A stretch of DNA of 64,000 nucleotides from M3007 sp033764075 (GTDB lineage: Bacteria; Bacteroidota; Bacteroidia; Chitinophagales; Saprospiraceae), in NCBI GenBank assembly GCA_033764075.1, contig JANRJH010000007.1, forward strand, positions 62,001 to 126,000, given 5' to 3'. The notes under the pieces were generated by a model. The model was given only the letters and a program-made list of their open reading frames with translations. It ran no database searches and was not told where the DNA came from. A program made the position numbers and the translations under genes. This document shows positions 44,586 through 54,200 of the stretch, one piece after another; within the stretch, counting starts at the first letter, position 1, and each line of letters opens with the position of its first letter.

Positions 44586-45942
44586 CAACATCCTTTTCCT
44601 GATCCTGGCGGTATCGGAATTGTCCGGACAGTCGGAGAAACAGGTCATCGACCGGGTTATTGCCACCGTAGGTGGCGAAATTATCCTCTACAGCGAAATC
44701 CAGGAACAGGTGGCCTATGCCAAACAGCAAAACCCCGACCTCCCGGAATCCTATGCCTGCATGGCCCTGCAAAGCGCGCTCGTGGAGCGCATGCTGGTCA
44801 ACCAGGCCAAGCTCGACTCTGTGCTGGTCTCCGACGAAGAGGTGGAAACCCAGCTCAACGCCCGGGTCGACCGCCTGCTGGTGTACTTCAACCAGGACCA
44901 GAAAGCGCTCGAGGAATACTACGGCCAATCCATAGACCAGATAAAAAACAGCCTGCGCAACGACATGCGCAACCAGTTGCTGGCCACCCGCATGCAGGAC
45001 CAGATCACGTCAAAAGCAACCATCACCCCCTCCGAGGTCAAAGCGTTTTTCAATAATATTCCTGCAGACTCCCTGCCGTACTTCAACGCCGAGGTGGAAA
45101 TCCGTGAAATCCTGTACAAGCCTCGCATCAGCGAGGCGGAACGCAAAAAGGCAAAGGAAAAAGCGGAAGAGCTGCGCAAACGGATCGTCGAAAACGGCGA
45201 AAGTTTCGCCGAGCTGGCCCGTAAATACAGCGACGACCCTGGCAGCGGACAAGCCGGCGGCGATCTGGGTTGGCAAAAACGCGGCACCTTTGTGTCCGAC
45301 TTCGAAGCCGCCGTGTACAACCTCGAAAAATCACAGATCAGCCAACTGGTGGAAACGGAGTTCGGGTTTCACGTCATCCAACTCATCGAACGCCGCGGTA
45401 ACCTCGTGCACTGCCGCCACATCCTCATCAAACCGGAAGTGACCGACGAGGACCTGGAGGCCGCCGAACAACTGCTCGACTCCGTACGCCAGCTCCTGCT
45501 CACCAACCGCCTCACGTTCACCGAAGCCGTGAAAAAGTTCGGCGACGAGAACACCGCCAGCTACAACAACGACGGCCGGGTGTCGAACCCCAGAACCGGC
45601 AACTCCTTTTTTGAAATCGCCGACCTCGACACCGACGTCTTTTTTGCCATCGACGGCATTGAGATCGGACAGGTAACGGAGCCCATTCCGCTGCGCGCAC
45701 CAACCGGTGAGCGCTATTACCGCCTCGTTGAGCTGGTGAGCCGCAGCAAACCGCACAAGGCCAACCTGCAGGAAGACTACAACAAAATACAACAGGCGGC
45801 GCTGGAGCAAAAAAAGGCAGAGTTCACCGAAAAATGGGTGATCGAAAAATTGCAAAACACCTACCTCACCGTGGGCGAAAACTACCGCGATTGCGAAAGC
45901 CTCCAAATACTAATTAAGAACAATACCGCCATCCGTCCCTAA
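44563..45942 (+). CDS. surA: SurA-like peptidyl-prolyl cis-trans isomerase
   Basis: 459 residues. The best start is GTG 44563, inside the upstream gene (23-base overlap), giving a signal peptide MRTLNLISNILFLILAVSEL. The SurA N-terminal domain (VIDRVIATVGGEIILYSEI) is followed by two parvulin domains: one complete (EVEIREILYKP, FAELARKYSDDPGSGQAGGDLGW) and one more diverged (VHCRHILIKPEV). Escorts outer-membrane proteins across the periplasm to BamA, which is encoded next. The overlap suggests translational coupling. Confidence 0.92.
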   Translation: MRTLNLISNILFLILAVSELSGQSEKQVIDRVIATVGGEIILYSEIQEQVAYAKQQNPDLPESYACMALQSALVERMLVNQAKLDSVLVSDEEVETQLNARVDRLLVYFNQDQKALEEYYGQSIDQIKNSLRNDMRNQLLATRMQDQITSKATITPSEVKAFFNNIPADSLPYFNAEVEIREILYKPRISEAERKKAKEKAEELRKRIVENGESFAELARKYSDDPGSGQAGGDLGWQKRGTFVSDFEAAVYNLEKSQISQLVETEFGFHVIQLIERRGNLVHCRHILIKPEVTDEDLEAAEQLLDSVRQLLLTNRLTFTEAVKKFGDENTASYNNDGRVSNPRTGNSFFEIADLDTDVFFAIDGIEIGQVTEPIPLRAPTGERYYRLVELVSRSKPHKANLQEDYNKIQQAALEQKKAEFTEKWVIEKLQNTYLTVGENYRDCESLQILIKNNTAIRP

Positions 45943-46026
45943 ACCGCCCGTTCCGTTTACATTCAACGAGCTTCCTCCTTACTCATGCCCTATCCAGGCA
46001 GACAGGTATACCCTGTTCAACCCACC

Positions 46027-48555
46027 ATGATGCGCATTCTTTTCAGCTTGCTCTTGCTTTGCCCGGCGCTCCTGCACGCACAATCGACGGCCGACACCAT
46101 TACGCCCATGATGGTTTACGGTAAACCGCAGGACTACGAGATCGGGGGCATCCGGGTCACCGGAGCCCAGTACGCCGACGCCGGCGCCGTGATCGCGATC
46201 GCCGGCTTTCGCGTCGGTGAAAAAATCAGGATCCCCGGGCCCTCCGTCACCAAAGCGGTCAAGGCGCTATGGGACCTGAAACTGTTCACCGACGTGCAGA
46301 TCATTCAGGAACGTGTGCAGGAAAACAAGGTCTTCCTCGAAATTGCCGTAACCGAGGTGCCCCGGTACAGCCGCCACTCCTTCACAGGGGTCAAAAAATC
46401 GTCGCACGACGACCTCAACGAAGTCATCAACAGCCACCTGCCCAAAGGCGCCATCCTCACCGATAACGTGAAGGCTACCCTGGTGTACGCGCTCAAAAAA
46501 TATTATTCGGAAAAAGGCAACCTGGATGCCAAAATCGATATAAAAAGTTTTCCCGACGAACGCAGCACCAACGCTGTTCGCCTGGAATTTGCCATCGACC
46601 CGGGCGACAAGGTGCCCATCGCCGAAATCATGCTGGTGGGCGTGCAAGACGTCAAAGAAAAGACCATCAAGAAAAAAATGAAGAAAACCAGCGAGAAATC
46701 GCGGATCTTCAAAAAGTCGCAATACGTTCGTGAAGACTACCTGGAAGACAAGCTGGCCGTCGAGGCATATTACAACACCCTTGGGTTCCGCGACGCCCGC
46801 ATCACCCGCGACAGCATCTGGCGCAACAAAAAGGGCGAGGTAATGATCCAGCTCTTCGTCGACGAGGGCAACCGGTACTACTTCCGGAACATCACCTGGA
46901 AAGGAAACACCATCCACGACGAAAAACTCCTCAACCAGGTCCTCGGCATCAAAAAGGGCGATGTGTACAATCAGGAACTGCTGGAATCCCGCCTGTCTTT
47001 CAGCCAGGACGGCCGCGACGTGTCCTCCCTATACCTCGACAACGGATACCTCTTTTTCCGGGTCGATCCCATCGAAACTGCCATTGAAAACGATTCCATT
47101 GACCTCGAACTGCGCGTGTTCGAAGGGCCCCAGGCGACCATCGACCGGGTGGTGATCAAGGGTAATGACCGTACGCACGAGCACGTCATCCGCCGCGAGT
47201 TGTTTACCCGCCCGGGCGACAAGTTCAGTCGGGCCGACATCATTCGCTCCCAACGCCAGCTGGTCAACCTGGGGTACTTCAACCCGGAAACCATGACCAT
47301 CAACACGCCGGTGAACCCCGACCGCGGAACGGTCGACATCGAGTACACCGTCGAAGAAAAACCCTCCGACCAGTTGGAACTGTCCGCCGGTTACCAGCCG
47401 TCGACCCAGTTCACCCGGGGCGGCATCATCGGTACCCTGGGGGTCACGTTCAACAACTTCTCCCTGCGCAACGTGACCAACCCGGAGACCTGGAACCCCC
47501 TGCCCCAGGGCGACGGGCAGCGGCTCAGCCTCCGGTTGCAAACATCGGGCGAGCGCTTCCAGTCGTACAACGCCTCCTTTACCGAACCCTGGCTGGGTGG
47601 CAAAAAGCCCAACTCCATGACCGTGGCCGGTTTTTACAACCGCTTCGTCAACGGCATCCAGGGTGACATCTCTTACCAAAAACTGGGCATCATCCAGGGT
47701 ACGGTGGCTTTCGGCACCCGCCTGCGTTTTCCAGACGACAACTTTATTTTCCGCGCCGAACTCGACCTGCAAAACCTCAACCTGTTCAACTGGCCAGGTT
47801 TTGTGGACGACGAGGGTCGCCTGGTCAACAACGGCAGCTACAACAACTACAACCTGGGACTTACCCTGGCCCGAAACAGCGTGAACGACCCCATATTCCC
47901 CAAGAGCGGCTCCCTGTTCTCCCTGAACCTGCAAATGACGCCGCCCTATTCGTGGTTCAAGGATGAGTCGTTTTATGATACAGACGACGTGCAGGAGCTG
48001 TACCGCTACGTCGAATACGTCAAATGGCGCATCGACGCCGTGTGGTACACCACGCTCGTCGGCAAACTCGTACTGGCCACCTCCGCAAAGATTGGCCTGC
48101 TGGGCCGCTGGTCCGACAAAACATCCCTGACGCCGTTCGAGCGCTTCGACCTGGGTGGCGACGGCCTGAATAACCAGAACATCGGCCTGAACGGCAGAAC
48201 CATCGTCAGTATGCGCGGTTACGCCGTGAACGACATCATGAATCAGTTTCCCGGCGGCGCCGGTGTATTCGACAAGTTCACCGTCGAGCTCCGCTATCCC
48301 ATCACCACCAGTCCGGCCAGCACCATCTATGTGCACACGTTCGCGCAGGCCGGCAACGCCTTCCAGCGCATCGCCGATTTTAACCCCTTCGACACCCGGC
48401 GCTCGTTCGGCGCCGGTCTGCGGGTGTTCCTGCCCATGTTCGGCACCCTTGGTTTCGACTACGGCTTCGGATTTGATAAACCCAATATTCCCAGAGGAAG
48501 CGGACTGGGCGAGTACGGAAGATTTAACATCGTTCTGGGCTTCGAACCGGACTAA
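46027..48555 (+). CDS. bamA: BamA outer-membrane protein assembly factor (Omp85)
   Basis: 842 residues from ATG 46027; ATG 45985 (856 residues) is possible but gives a poor signal peptide. Cleavage after LLHAQ. About five POTRA domains (residues about 30-430, for example GGIRVTGAQYADAG, RVVIKGNDRTHEHVIRRELF), then a 16-stranded barrel with the conserved Omp85 turn (GGDGLNNQN, RGYAVND). Inserts barrel proteins, including the T9SS translocon, into the outer membrane. Follows surA in the same direction by about 80 bases. Confidence 0.94.
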   Translation: MMRILFSLLLLCPALLHAQSTADTITPMMVYGKPQDYEIGGIRVTGAQYADAGAVIAIAGFRVGEKIRIPGPSVTKAVKALWDLKLFTDVQIIQERVQENKVFLEIAVTEVPRYSRHSFTGVKKSSHDDLNEVINSHLPKGAILTDNVKATLVYALKKYYSEKGNLDAKIDIKSFPDERSTNAVRLEFAIDPGDKVPIAEIMLVGVQDVKEKTIKKKMKKTSEKSRIFKKSQYVREDYLEDKLAVEAYYNTLGFRDARITRDSIWRNKKGEVMIQLFVDEGNRYYFRNITWKGNTIHDEKLLNQVLGIKKGDVYNQELLESRLSFSQDGRDVSSLYLDNGYLFFRVDPIETAIENDSIDLELRVFEGPQATIDRVVIKGNDRTHEHVIRRELFTRPGDKFSRADIIRSQRQLVNLGYFNPETMTINTPVNPDRGTVDIEYTVEEKPSDQLELSAGYQPSTQFTRGGIIGTLGVTFNNFSLRNVTNPETWNPLPQGDGQRLSLRLQTSGERFQSYNASFTEPWLGGKKPNSMTVAGFYNRFVNGIQGDISYQKLGIIQGTVAFGTRLRFPDDNFIFRAELDLQNLNLFNWPGFVDDEGRLVNNGSYNNYNLGLTLARNSVNDPIFPKSGSLFSLNLQMTPPYSWFKDESFYDTDDVQELYRYVEYVKWRIDAVWYTTLVGKLVLATSAKIGLLGRWSDKTSLTPFERFDLGGDGLNNQNIGLNGRTIVSMRGYAVNDIMNQFPGGAGVFDKFTVELRYPITTSPASTIYVHTFAQAGNAFQRIADFNPFDTRRSFGAGLRVFLPMFGTLGFDYGFGFDKPNIPRGSGLGEYGRFNIVLGFEPD

Positions 48556-48598
48556 AACCCGGATTTTTGTTCGACCGGATCAACCAGGATCACAGCAA

Positions 48599-50758
48599 AT
48601 GAAGAGATACCTTGTCACGGCCGCCTTGCCCTACGCCAACGGCCCCCTGCACATCGGCCACCTGGCGGGCGCTTACCTGCCCGCTGATGTCTATGTGCGT
48701 TACCTGCGCCTCATGGGCAAGGATGTGGTGTTTGTGTGCGGCTCCGACGAGCACGGCGCGGCCATCACCGTAAAGGCCCGCAAAGAAGGCGTGACGCCGC
48801 AGGAGGTGGTCGACAAGTACCACGCCATCCTGCGCGATACCTTCGACGCCATCGGCATCGCGTTCGACGTGTACCACCGCACCTCCGCTCCCCTGCACCA
48901 CGAAACCTCCCAGGATTTTTTCCGGACGCTCCTCCAAAAGGGCGAATTTACCGAAGAAACCACCGAGCAGTACTACGACCCGGAAGCCAATCAGTTCCTT
49001 GCCGACCGCTACATCGCCGGCACCTGCCCGGTGTGCAGCAATCCCGACGCCTATGGCGACCAGTGCGAGCGCTGCGGCTCCGCCCTCAGCCCCAACGACC
49101 TCATCGAGCCCCGGTCCCTGCTCAGCGGCGCCAAACCCGTGAAACGCCCGACCAAACACTGGTTCCTCCGCCTCGACCGGCACGAAGCCTGGCTGCGCGA
49201 ATGGATCAACCAGGGAACGCTCGACGGCGCCGCCCACCACGACCCGAAAGACTGGAAAAACCACGTCGTGGGCCAATGCAACTCCTGGCTCGACCAGGGG
49301 CTGCAACCCCGCGCCATGACCCGCGACCTCGACTGGGGCGTCGACGTGCCCCATGAGGTGCCGGACAGCCAGGGCAAAAAACTATACGTGTGGCTCGATG
49401 CCCCCATCGGCTACATCTCGGCCACCAAACAATGGGCAGCGGATACCTGCCGCGACTGGGAGCCCTACTGGAAAGACAAGGACACCGCCCTTGTGCACTT
49501 CATCGGCAAGGACAACATCGTCTTCCACTGCCTCATCTTTCCGGCCATACTCAAAGCGCACGGCGACTACATACTGCCGGTGAACGTGCCCGCCAACCAG
49601 TTCCTCAACCTGGAAGGTCGCAAGCTGTCTACCTCCAAAAACTGGGCGGTGTGGGTGCACGAGTTCATCGCCGGGTGGCCCGGCTACGAAGACGCCCTGC
49701 GCTACAACATGCTCAAAAACCTGCCCGAGCAGAAAGACAGCGAGTTTACCTGGAAAGGTTTTCAGGAAAGCACCAACGCAGAACTGGTGAACAACCTCGC
49801 CAACTTCGCCAACCGGGTGCTGGTGCTCACCCACAAATTCTACCTGGGGGTGGTGCCGGAGGTCGACACGGAACGGCTGGTGGGCAGCGGATGGGCCCAG
49901 GACACGCAAACCCAGTACAACGAAGACCTGCGCCTGCTGCACCAGAAGCTCGTGGCCGTCGGTCGTGAAATTGAACAGTTCAATCTCCGGGAGGCGCTGC
50001 GCCTGGTCATGGAAATCTCCGGCGCGGGCAATGCCCTGCTCCAGTTCAACGAACCCTGGAAAATGGTGAACACCGACCCGGCGACGGTGCGTGTGGTGCT
50101 CAACCTGGCCATCCAGTACATGGCCGCCCTGTCGGTCGTCCTGCGCCCCTTCCTGCCGTTCTCGGCCGCCAAAATGCGCAACCTGCTCAACCTGCCCCCG
50201 CTCGACGACAAGGGCGACCTGCTCGCCATCCTCAACGACCTCATCGAAGGCAACCCCATCCTGCCGGAAAATCACCTGCTCAACCAGCCCGAACACCTCT
50301 TCGCCCGTGTACCCGACGAGCGCATACAATCGGAAATCGATAAACTCCTCCAGATGGAACCCTCCTCTCCCACGCCCGTAGCATCCGACAACGCCGCCCA
50401 CGCAGCGGCGCCGGCATTCAAACCCCTGGCCGAAACCATCGCGTACGATGATTTTGCCAAACTCGACATCCGCACCGGCCGCATCCTGGAGGCCGAGAAA
50501 ATGCCGAAATCCAAAAAATTGCTCAAACTGCGCGTCGACCTCGGCTTCGAAGAACGCACCATCCTTTCCGGCATTGCCGAACACTTCGAGCCGGAAGCCG
50601 TCGTCGGCCGTCAGGTGATCGTGCTGGCCAACCTGGCCCCCCGACCCATGATGGGCGTGGCATCACAAGGCATGATCCTCATGGCCGAAAATGCCGAAGG
50701 CAAACTCAGCTTTGTGCAGCCGGAGGAAGGGTGGCCCAGCGGGTGGAACGTGAAGTAG
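48599..50758 (+). CDS. metG: Methionyl-tRNA synthetase with C-terminal tRNA-binding domain
   Basis: 719 residues from ATG 48599; the open frame extends upstream into bamA, but the ATG gives the canonical MKRYLVTAALPYANGPLHIGH start with HIGH at 18-21. A zinc knuckle (CPVCSNPDAYGDQCERCG, about 142-160) and the KMSKS equivalent KLSTSK (near 341) are present. The C-terminal OB-fold (about 620-719, KLDIRTGRILEAEKMPKSKK) binds tRNA. Essential housekeeping enzyme that charges tRNA-Met in the cytoplasm. No terminator is apparent after it; the sequence beyond contains GCGGAGTGCGGAGTG repeats. Confidence 0.96.
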   Translation: MKRYLVTAALPYANGPLHIGHLAGAYLPADVYVRYLRLMGKDVVFVCGSDEHGAAITVKARKEGVTPQEVVDKYHAILRDTFDAIGIAFDVYHRTSAPLHHETSQDFFRTLLQKGEFTEETTEQYYDPEANQFLADRYIAGTCPVCSNPDAYGDQCERCGSALSPNDLIEPRSLLSGAKPVKRPTKHWFLRLDRHEAWLREWINQGTLDGAAHHDPKDWKNHVVGQCNSWLDQGLQPRAMTRDLDWGVDVPHEVPDSQGKKLYVWLDAPIGYISATKQWAADTCRDWEPYWKDKDTALVHFIGKDNIVFHCLIFPAILKAHGDYILPVNVPANQFLNLEGRKLSTSKNWAVWVHEFIAGWPGYEDALRYNMLKNLPEQKDSEFTWKGFQESTNAELVNNLANFANRVLVLTHKFYLGVVPEVDTERLVGSGWAQDTQTQYNEDLRLLHQKLVAVGREIEQFNLREALRLVMEISGAGNALLQFNEPWKMVNTDPATVRVVLNLAIQYMAALSVVLRPFLPFSAAKMRNLLNLPPLDDKGDLLAILNDLIEGNPILPENHLLNQPEHLFARVPDERIQSEIDKLLQMEPSSPTPVASDNAAHAAAPAFKPLAETIAYDDFAKLDIRTGRILEAEKMPKSKKLLKLRVDLGFEERTILSGIAEHFEPEAVVGRQVIVLANLAPRPMMGVASQGMILMAENAEGKLSFVQPEEGWPSGWNVK

Positions 50759-50862
50759 AATGCGGAGTGCGGAGTGGGGAATAAGGGGGCGCTTGGCTTT
50801 GTTGAATGTGGAATGGGGAACGGGGGCGTGGTTGTCACACCGCGACGTTTAGGAAGCGGTTG

Positions 50863-51156
50863 TCAACCATGTATTGTTCGAGGGATTTTATTACCCGGCC
50901 CAAGCATAGAGGTCGCTTTGGCATTTTTATAAAAGTCCTTCATCAAATTGGTGAGCAATTGGTTCACGTTAATATTGCTTTGCGATACCCAGTCGGCAAT
51001 CTCTTTATCAATGGCAACTTCGGCACGCAGTACCCGTACCAATTTTTCATTTTCAAAATCCTCGGTCGTGATGTCTGCATCATCTTCAAAATCAATGCTG
51101 TCATCATCGTAAAATACGAGATCGTCAGGAAGTGCAACCCCGTTTTTCCTGAGCAA
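50863..51156 (-). CDS. Small acidic protein, possible antitoxin-like, start uncertain
   Basis: 97 residues from TTG 51156; no ATG is in reach, so the start is doubtful and the gene may be a remnant. The acidic N-terminal half (DDDSIDFEDDADITTEDFEN) is followed by VAIDKEIADWVSQSNINVNQ, a pattern reminiscent of antitoxins with a ribbon-helix-helix or BrnA-like C-terminus, but I do not recognise it firmly. Downstream on the same strand, in a shifted frame, GRVIKSLEQYMVDNRFLNVAV (about 50829-50891, with one in-frame change at its ends) reads like the tail of another gene, so this stretch may be a broken locus. No partner toxin is visible. Confidence 0.4.
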   Translation of the reverse strand: MLRKNGVALPDDLVFYDDDSIDFEDDADITTEDFENEKLVRVLRAEVAIDKEIADWVSQSNINVNQLLTNLMKDFYKNAKATSMLGPGNKIPRTIHG

Positions 51157-51228
51157 AAAACAGCGGCACCCCGGCTATTCGGGAGGGCGAGTCACCCCGG
51201 TCATAGAAGGCTTTGCTCTGTTCCAGTC

Positions 51229-54200
51229 TTATCGCTCCAGCACCACCAGTTTCTCCATGCCCCACCGCGCCCCGGCGCGCAGCTGCACAAGGTACAGCCC
51301 GCCGGGCAGTTGGCCCACCTGGACGGGCAGTCTGTTCTCTCCGGCCGCGGCTGCGAACGGCTGCTCGTACAGCAGGCGGCCGCCCGGGTCGAGGATGGAG
51401 AGCGTCGCTTCAGTTGCCTGCTCCAGGTTGAAACGCACCCACACCTGTTCCGTGGCCGGGTTGGGCTGGGTAGCGAGTTGAAGTGCCCGGACTTCAGCAT
51501 GATCCGTGTTGGTGATCACCCCGTCGAATTCCAGGCGTACGCCCGATTCGGCCAGGGCGCTGTTGTAACAATAGCCCGGCAGTGCTTCAGGATACAGACG
51601 GAGTACTTCACTCAGGCGGGCGCCGTTTTGCAGGGCCTTGAAACGCAGGCGGAACAGCGGCGTGTTTTCGTGCAGCGGAAGATCCTCCGCCTGTGCCCAA
51701 ACGATTCTGATTTCGCCTTCAGCAACGCGGTAAAGGCCGATGTGGCCTTCTGTGAGCGGGAAAGCGTCGTCGGGTGTGGCGGCGCTCAGTTGCAATTGCG
51801 CCGGATCGAACCAAAGGGCGAACTGGAATGCGGCCAGGCCGTCGAGCTGATCGGCACGGAGCTGGACTTCCAGTTCGGCACCGGCCTCGAGCGTCTGGTC
51901 GTTCAGACGCAACACCAGGGGCCCACCCTGCCCGAAATTGGCGGGATTGGCCCAGGCGGCCGTCACGTCGCCCAGTTTGATGCCGAGGAAGTCCTGTCCC
52001 GTGACGTTGCCGCTCACATTGTTGAGGGTGATTTGTTCCGGGAAGCCCCAGGGGATACTGGGGTTGGGGAAGGTATAGGCAGAGGGCACGAAACGCCAGG
52101 AGGTGATCTGGTTGAGGGCGGCGGAATTGCCCAGTAGGGCCTGGCTGATCAGCGCGGCATCGAGGGTACTGATGGAGTTGCTTTTGTTCACATCGGCCGC
52201 AATGCGCAGGTAAGGGCCGGGTAAAGGGGCAATGTTCGTGACGTGTTGCTGGATGGCGGCGGCATCGGCCACGGTGACGCCGTTGAGTTTGTTGGTGTTT
52301 TTCGTGGGTTTCAGGGTGAAATTACCCGATGTCGCTGGAATTTGAATCAGGAAATCACCGTTCACATCGGTCAGATCGTTGCCGGTGGCAGGGCCGGTGA
52401 GGCTTACGTTGGCGTTCCCGACGCCGGTGACGCCGTTGCGCTCCCAAACGATATTACCGCTGAAACTTGTTGCTCCACAGGATGCCTGTGTGATCGTATA
52501 CGTTTGGTCGCTAAAAATGCCCGTATTGCATTTCAGCCGTACCCGCACCGTGTAGGTGTCGCCATCGGGGTTGCCCGTAGTGCCGAAGCCGCTGATGATG
52601 TTGAACGGATCGGCTGTTACATCTGCAAAATTGGGGGAGCCGGAGAAGACACTGCCCCCAACGATGGCATACTCCAAACCGGTGGTGTTTCCGTCAAGAC
52701 CGCCCGTCAGGTCGATGATAAGGCCGCCTTGCGTCGGCGCGGCACAAACGGGCTGAACGGGCGTTACCATGACGTATTGAATTTCTCCAGAGGCGTTTTC
52801 GTCGATCTGTCCGTTGCAGTTGTTATCCAGACTGTCGCATATTTCGATGGCGCCGGGGTTAATGGCAGCGTCGTTATCATTACAATCACTACCCAAACTG
52901 GAAGCAGTGTATCCAACGGGCAAACTTGCTCCGCTGCAAATTTGAGCGAGTGCCCCCACAGTATATCCATCTCCATCGGCATCTGTATACCCACTGAGGA
53001 GTTGCCACTTTGTATTGTCAGATGGAGCGCAATCGGTATTGGTTAATGCGTAACCGACAGGTGGACTGTAAGCATCGTCGGCACAAATTCCACTAATCAG
53101 GCTACCCGCACCCACCCCGTCACCATCTGTGTCGGTATAAAAGCTAAAGTCACCAGAGCCATAGACCGTATCTTTAAGCAAAATCGCACAGTCATTAAGA
53201 TCCGTGATTAATACAGCGTAAATTCCAGGGTTGAGCCCTGAGATATCCTGGGTGTTCTGACCAGTGCCCCATTGATAACTCACAGGCACTCCCGGACCGG
53301 CAATAGTCACATCTACGGATCCGTCATTCCCCGCACAAGTCGCATCGGTTGCACCTATGGTTGCATTTATGGAGGGATGCATGTTAGCCGTCACATTTGC
53401 TGATGCAGGGCATCCCTGAGCACTGATGACAGTTCCCGTAAATGTGGTTGAAGCCGTCAGGTTTTCTGCTACCGGGTTGCTGATAAAAGGATCTGTAAGA
53501 TTGCCCGCAGGCGCCCAACTGTAACGATTGATCGTATTACCAGGAGGCGTGAACCGGTATACCAGACCGGCAAATAAATAATCAGCAGAACTGATAATGT
53601 TATTTGGATAAACTGAATTGGCCACGGCAGGGTTTCCGGGTGACATACTTATCCAATCATTAGTCGGATCAGAACCAGTAAGACCTATGGAAACCAGTGG
53701 ATTTAATCCGTTCTGCATGTTTCCATACCTCATCTCAACGACATTGGTAGTTTCATACAACCAAACCTGAAAATTCACCGGCGGTGCGGATGGATTACCA
53801 TTCCCGGACCATAATACGCCTTTCCATTCTGCAATGAATATTCTGTTGGGTGCAGCACCGACGGTTTTATAGGACACAGATCCCGCCGGGGCGTAAAGAT
53901 CATCCCATAAGGGCGCGATTAAGTTTCCATTGAATACATGGATTGAAGGGATATTATTTTCGCCAAAAGGATCGAAGTTAACATTTGATCCCAGGCATAA
54001 CACGCCATTGGAAGACAGGCCTATTTCAGTATAGGACATACCCCCGTAATGAAAAGAAAACGGCAAAGGAATATTGGTTTGCCTATCATCATCTCCTGCG
54101 ATGGTAGAAACGGTAGCTCCAGTCAGCTCGTTGTACGAAGAGGTCAATTCTTCAAAAGTGTAATACCGTACCAGATCGGGGGTATTTTCCTGTCCTGTTA

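Noticed and set aside
48263..48598. In-frame extension of metG upstream of ATG 48599
   Set aside because: It overlaps the end of bamA in another frame and lacks family similarity.
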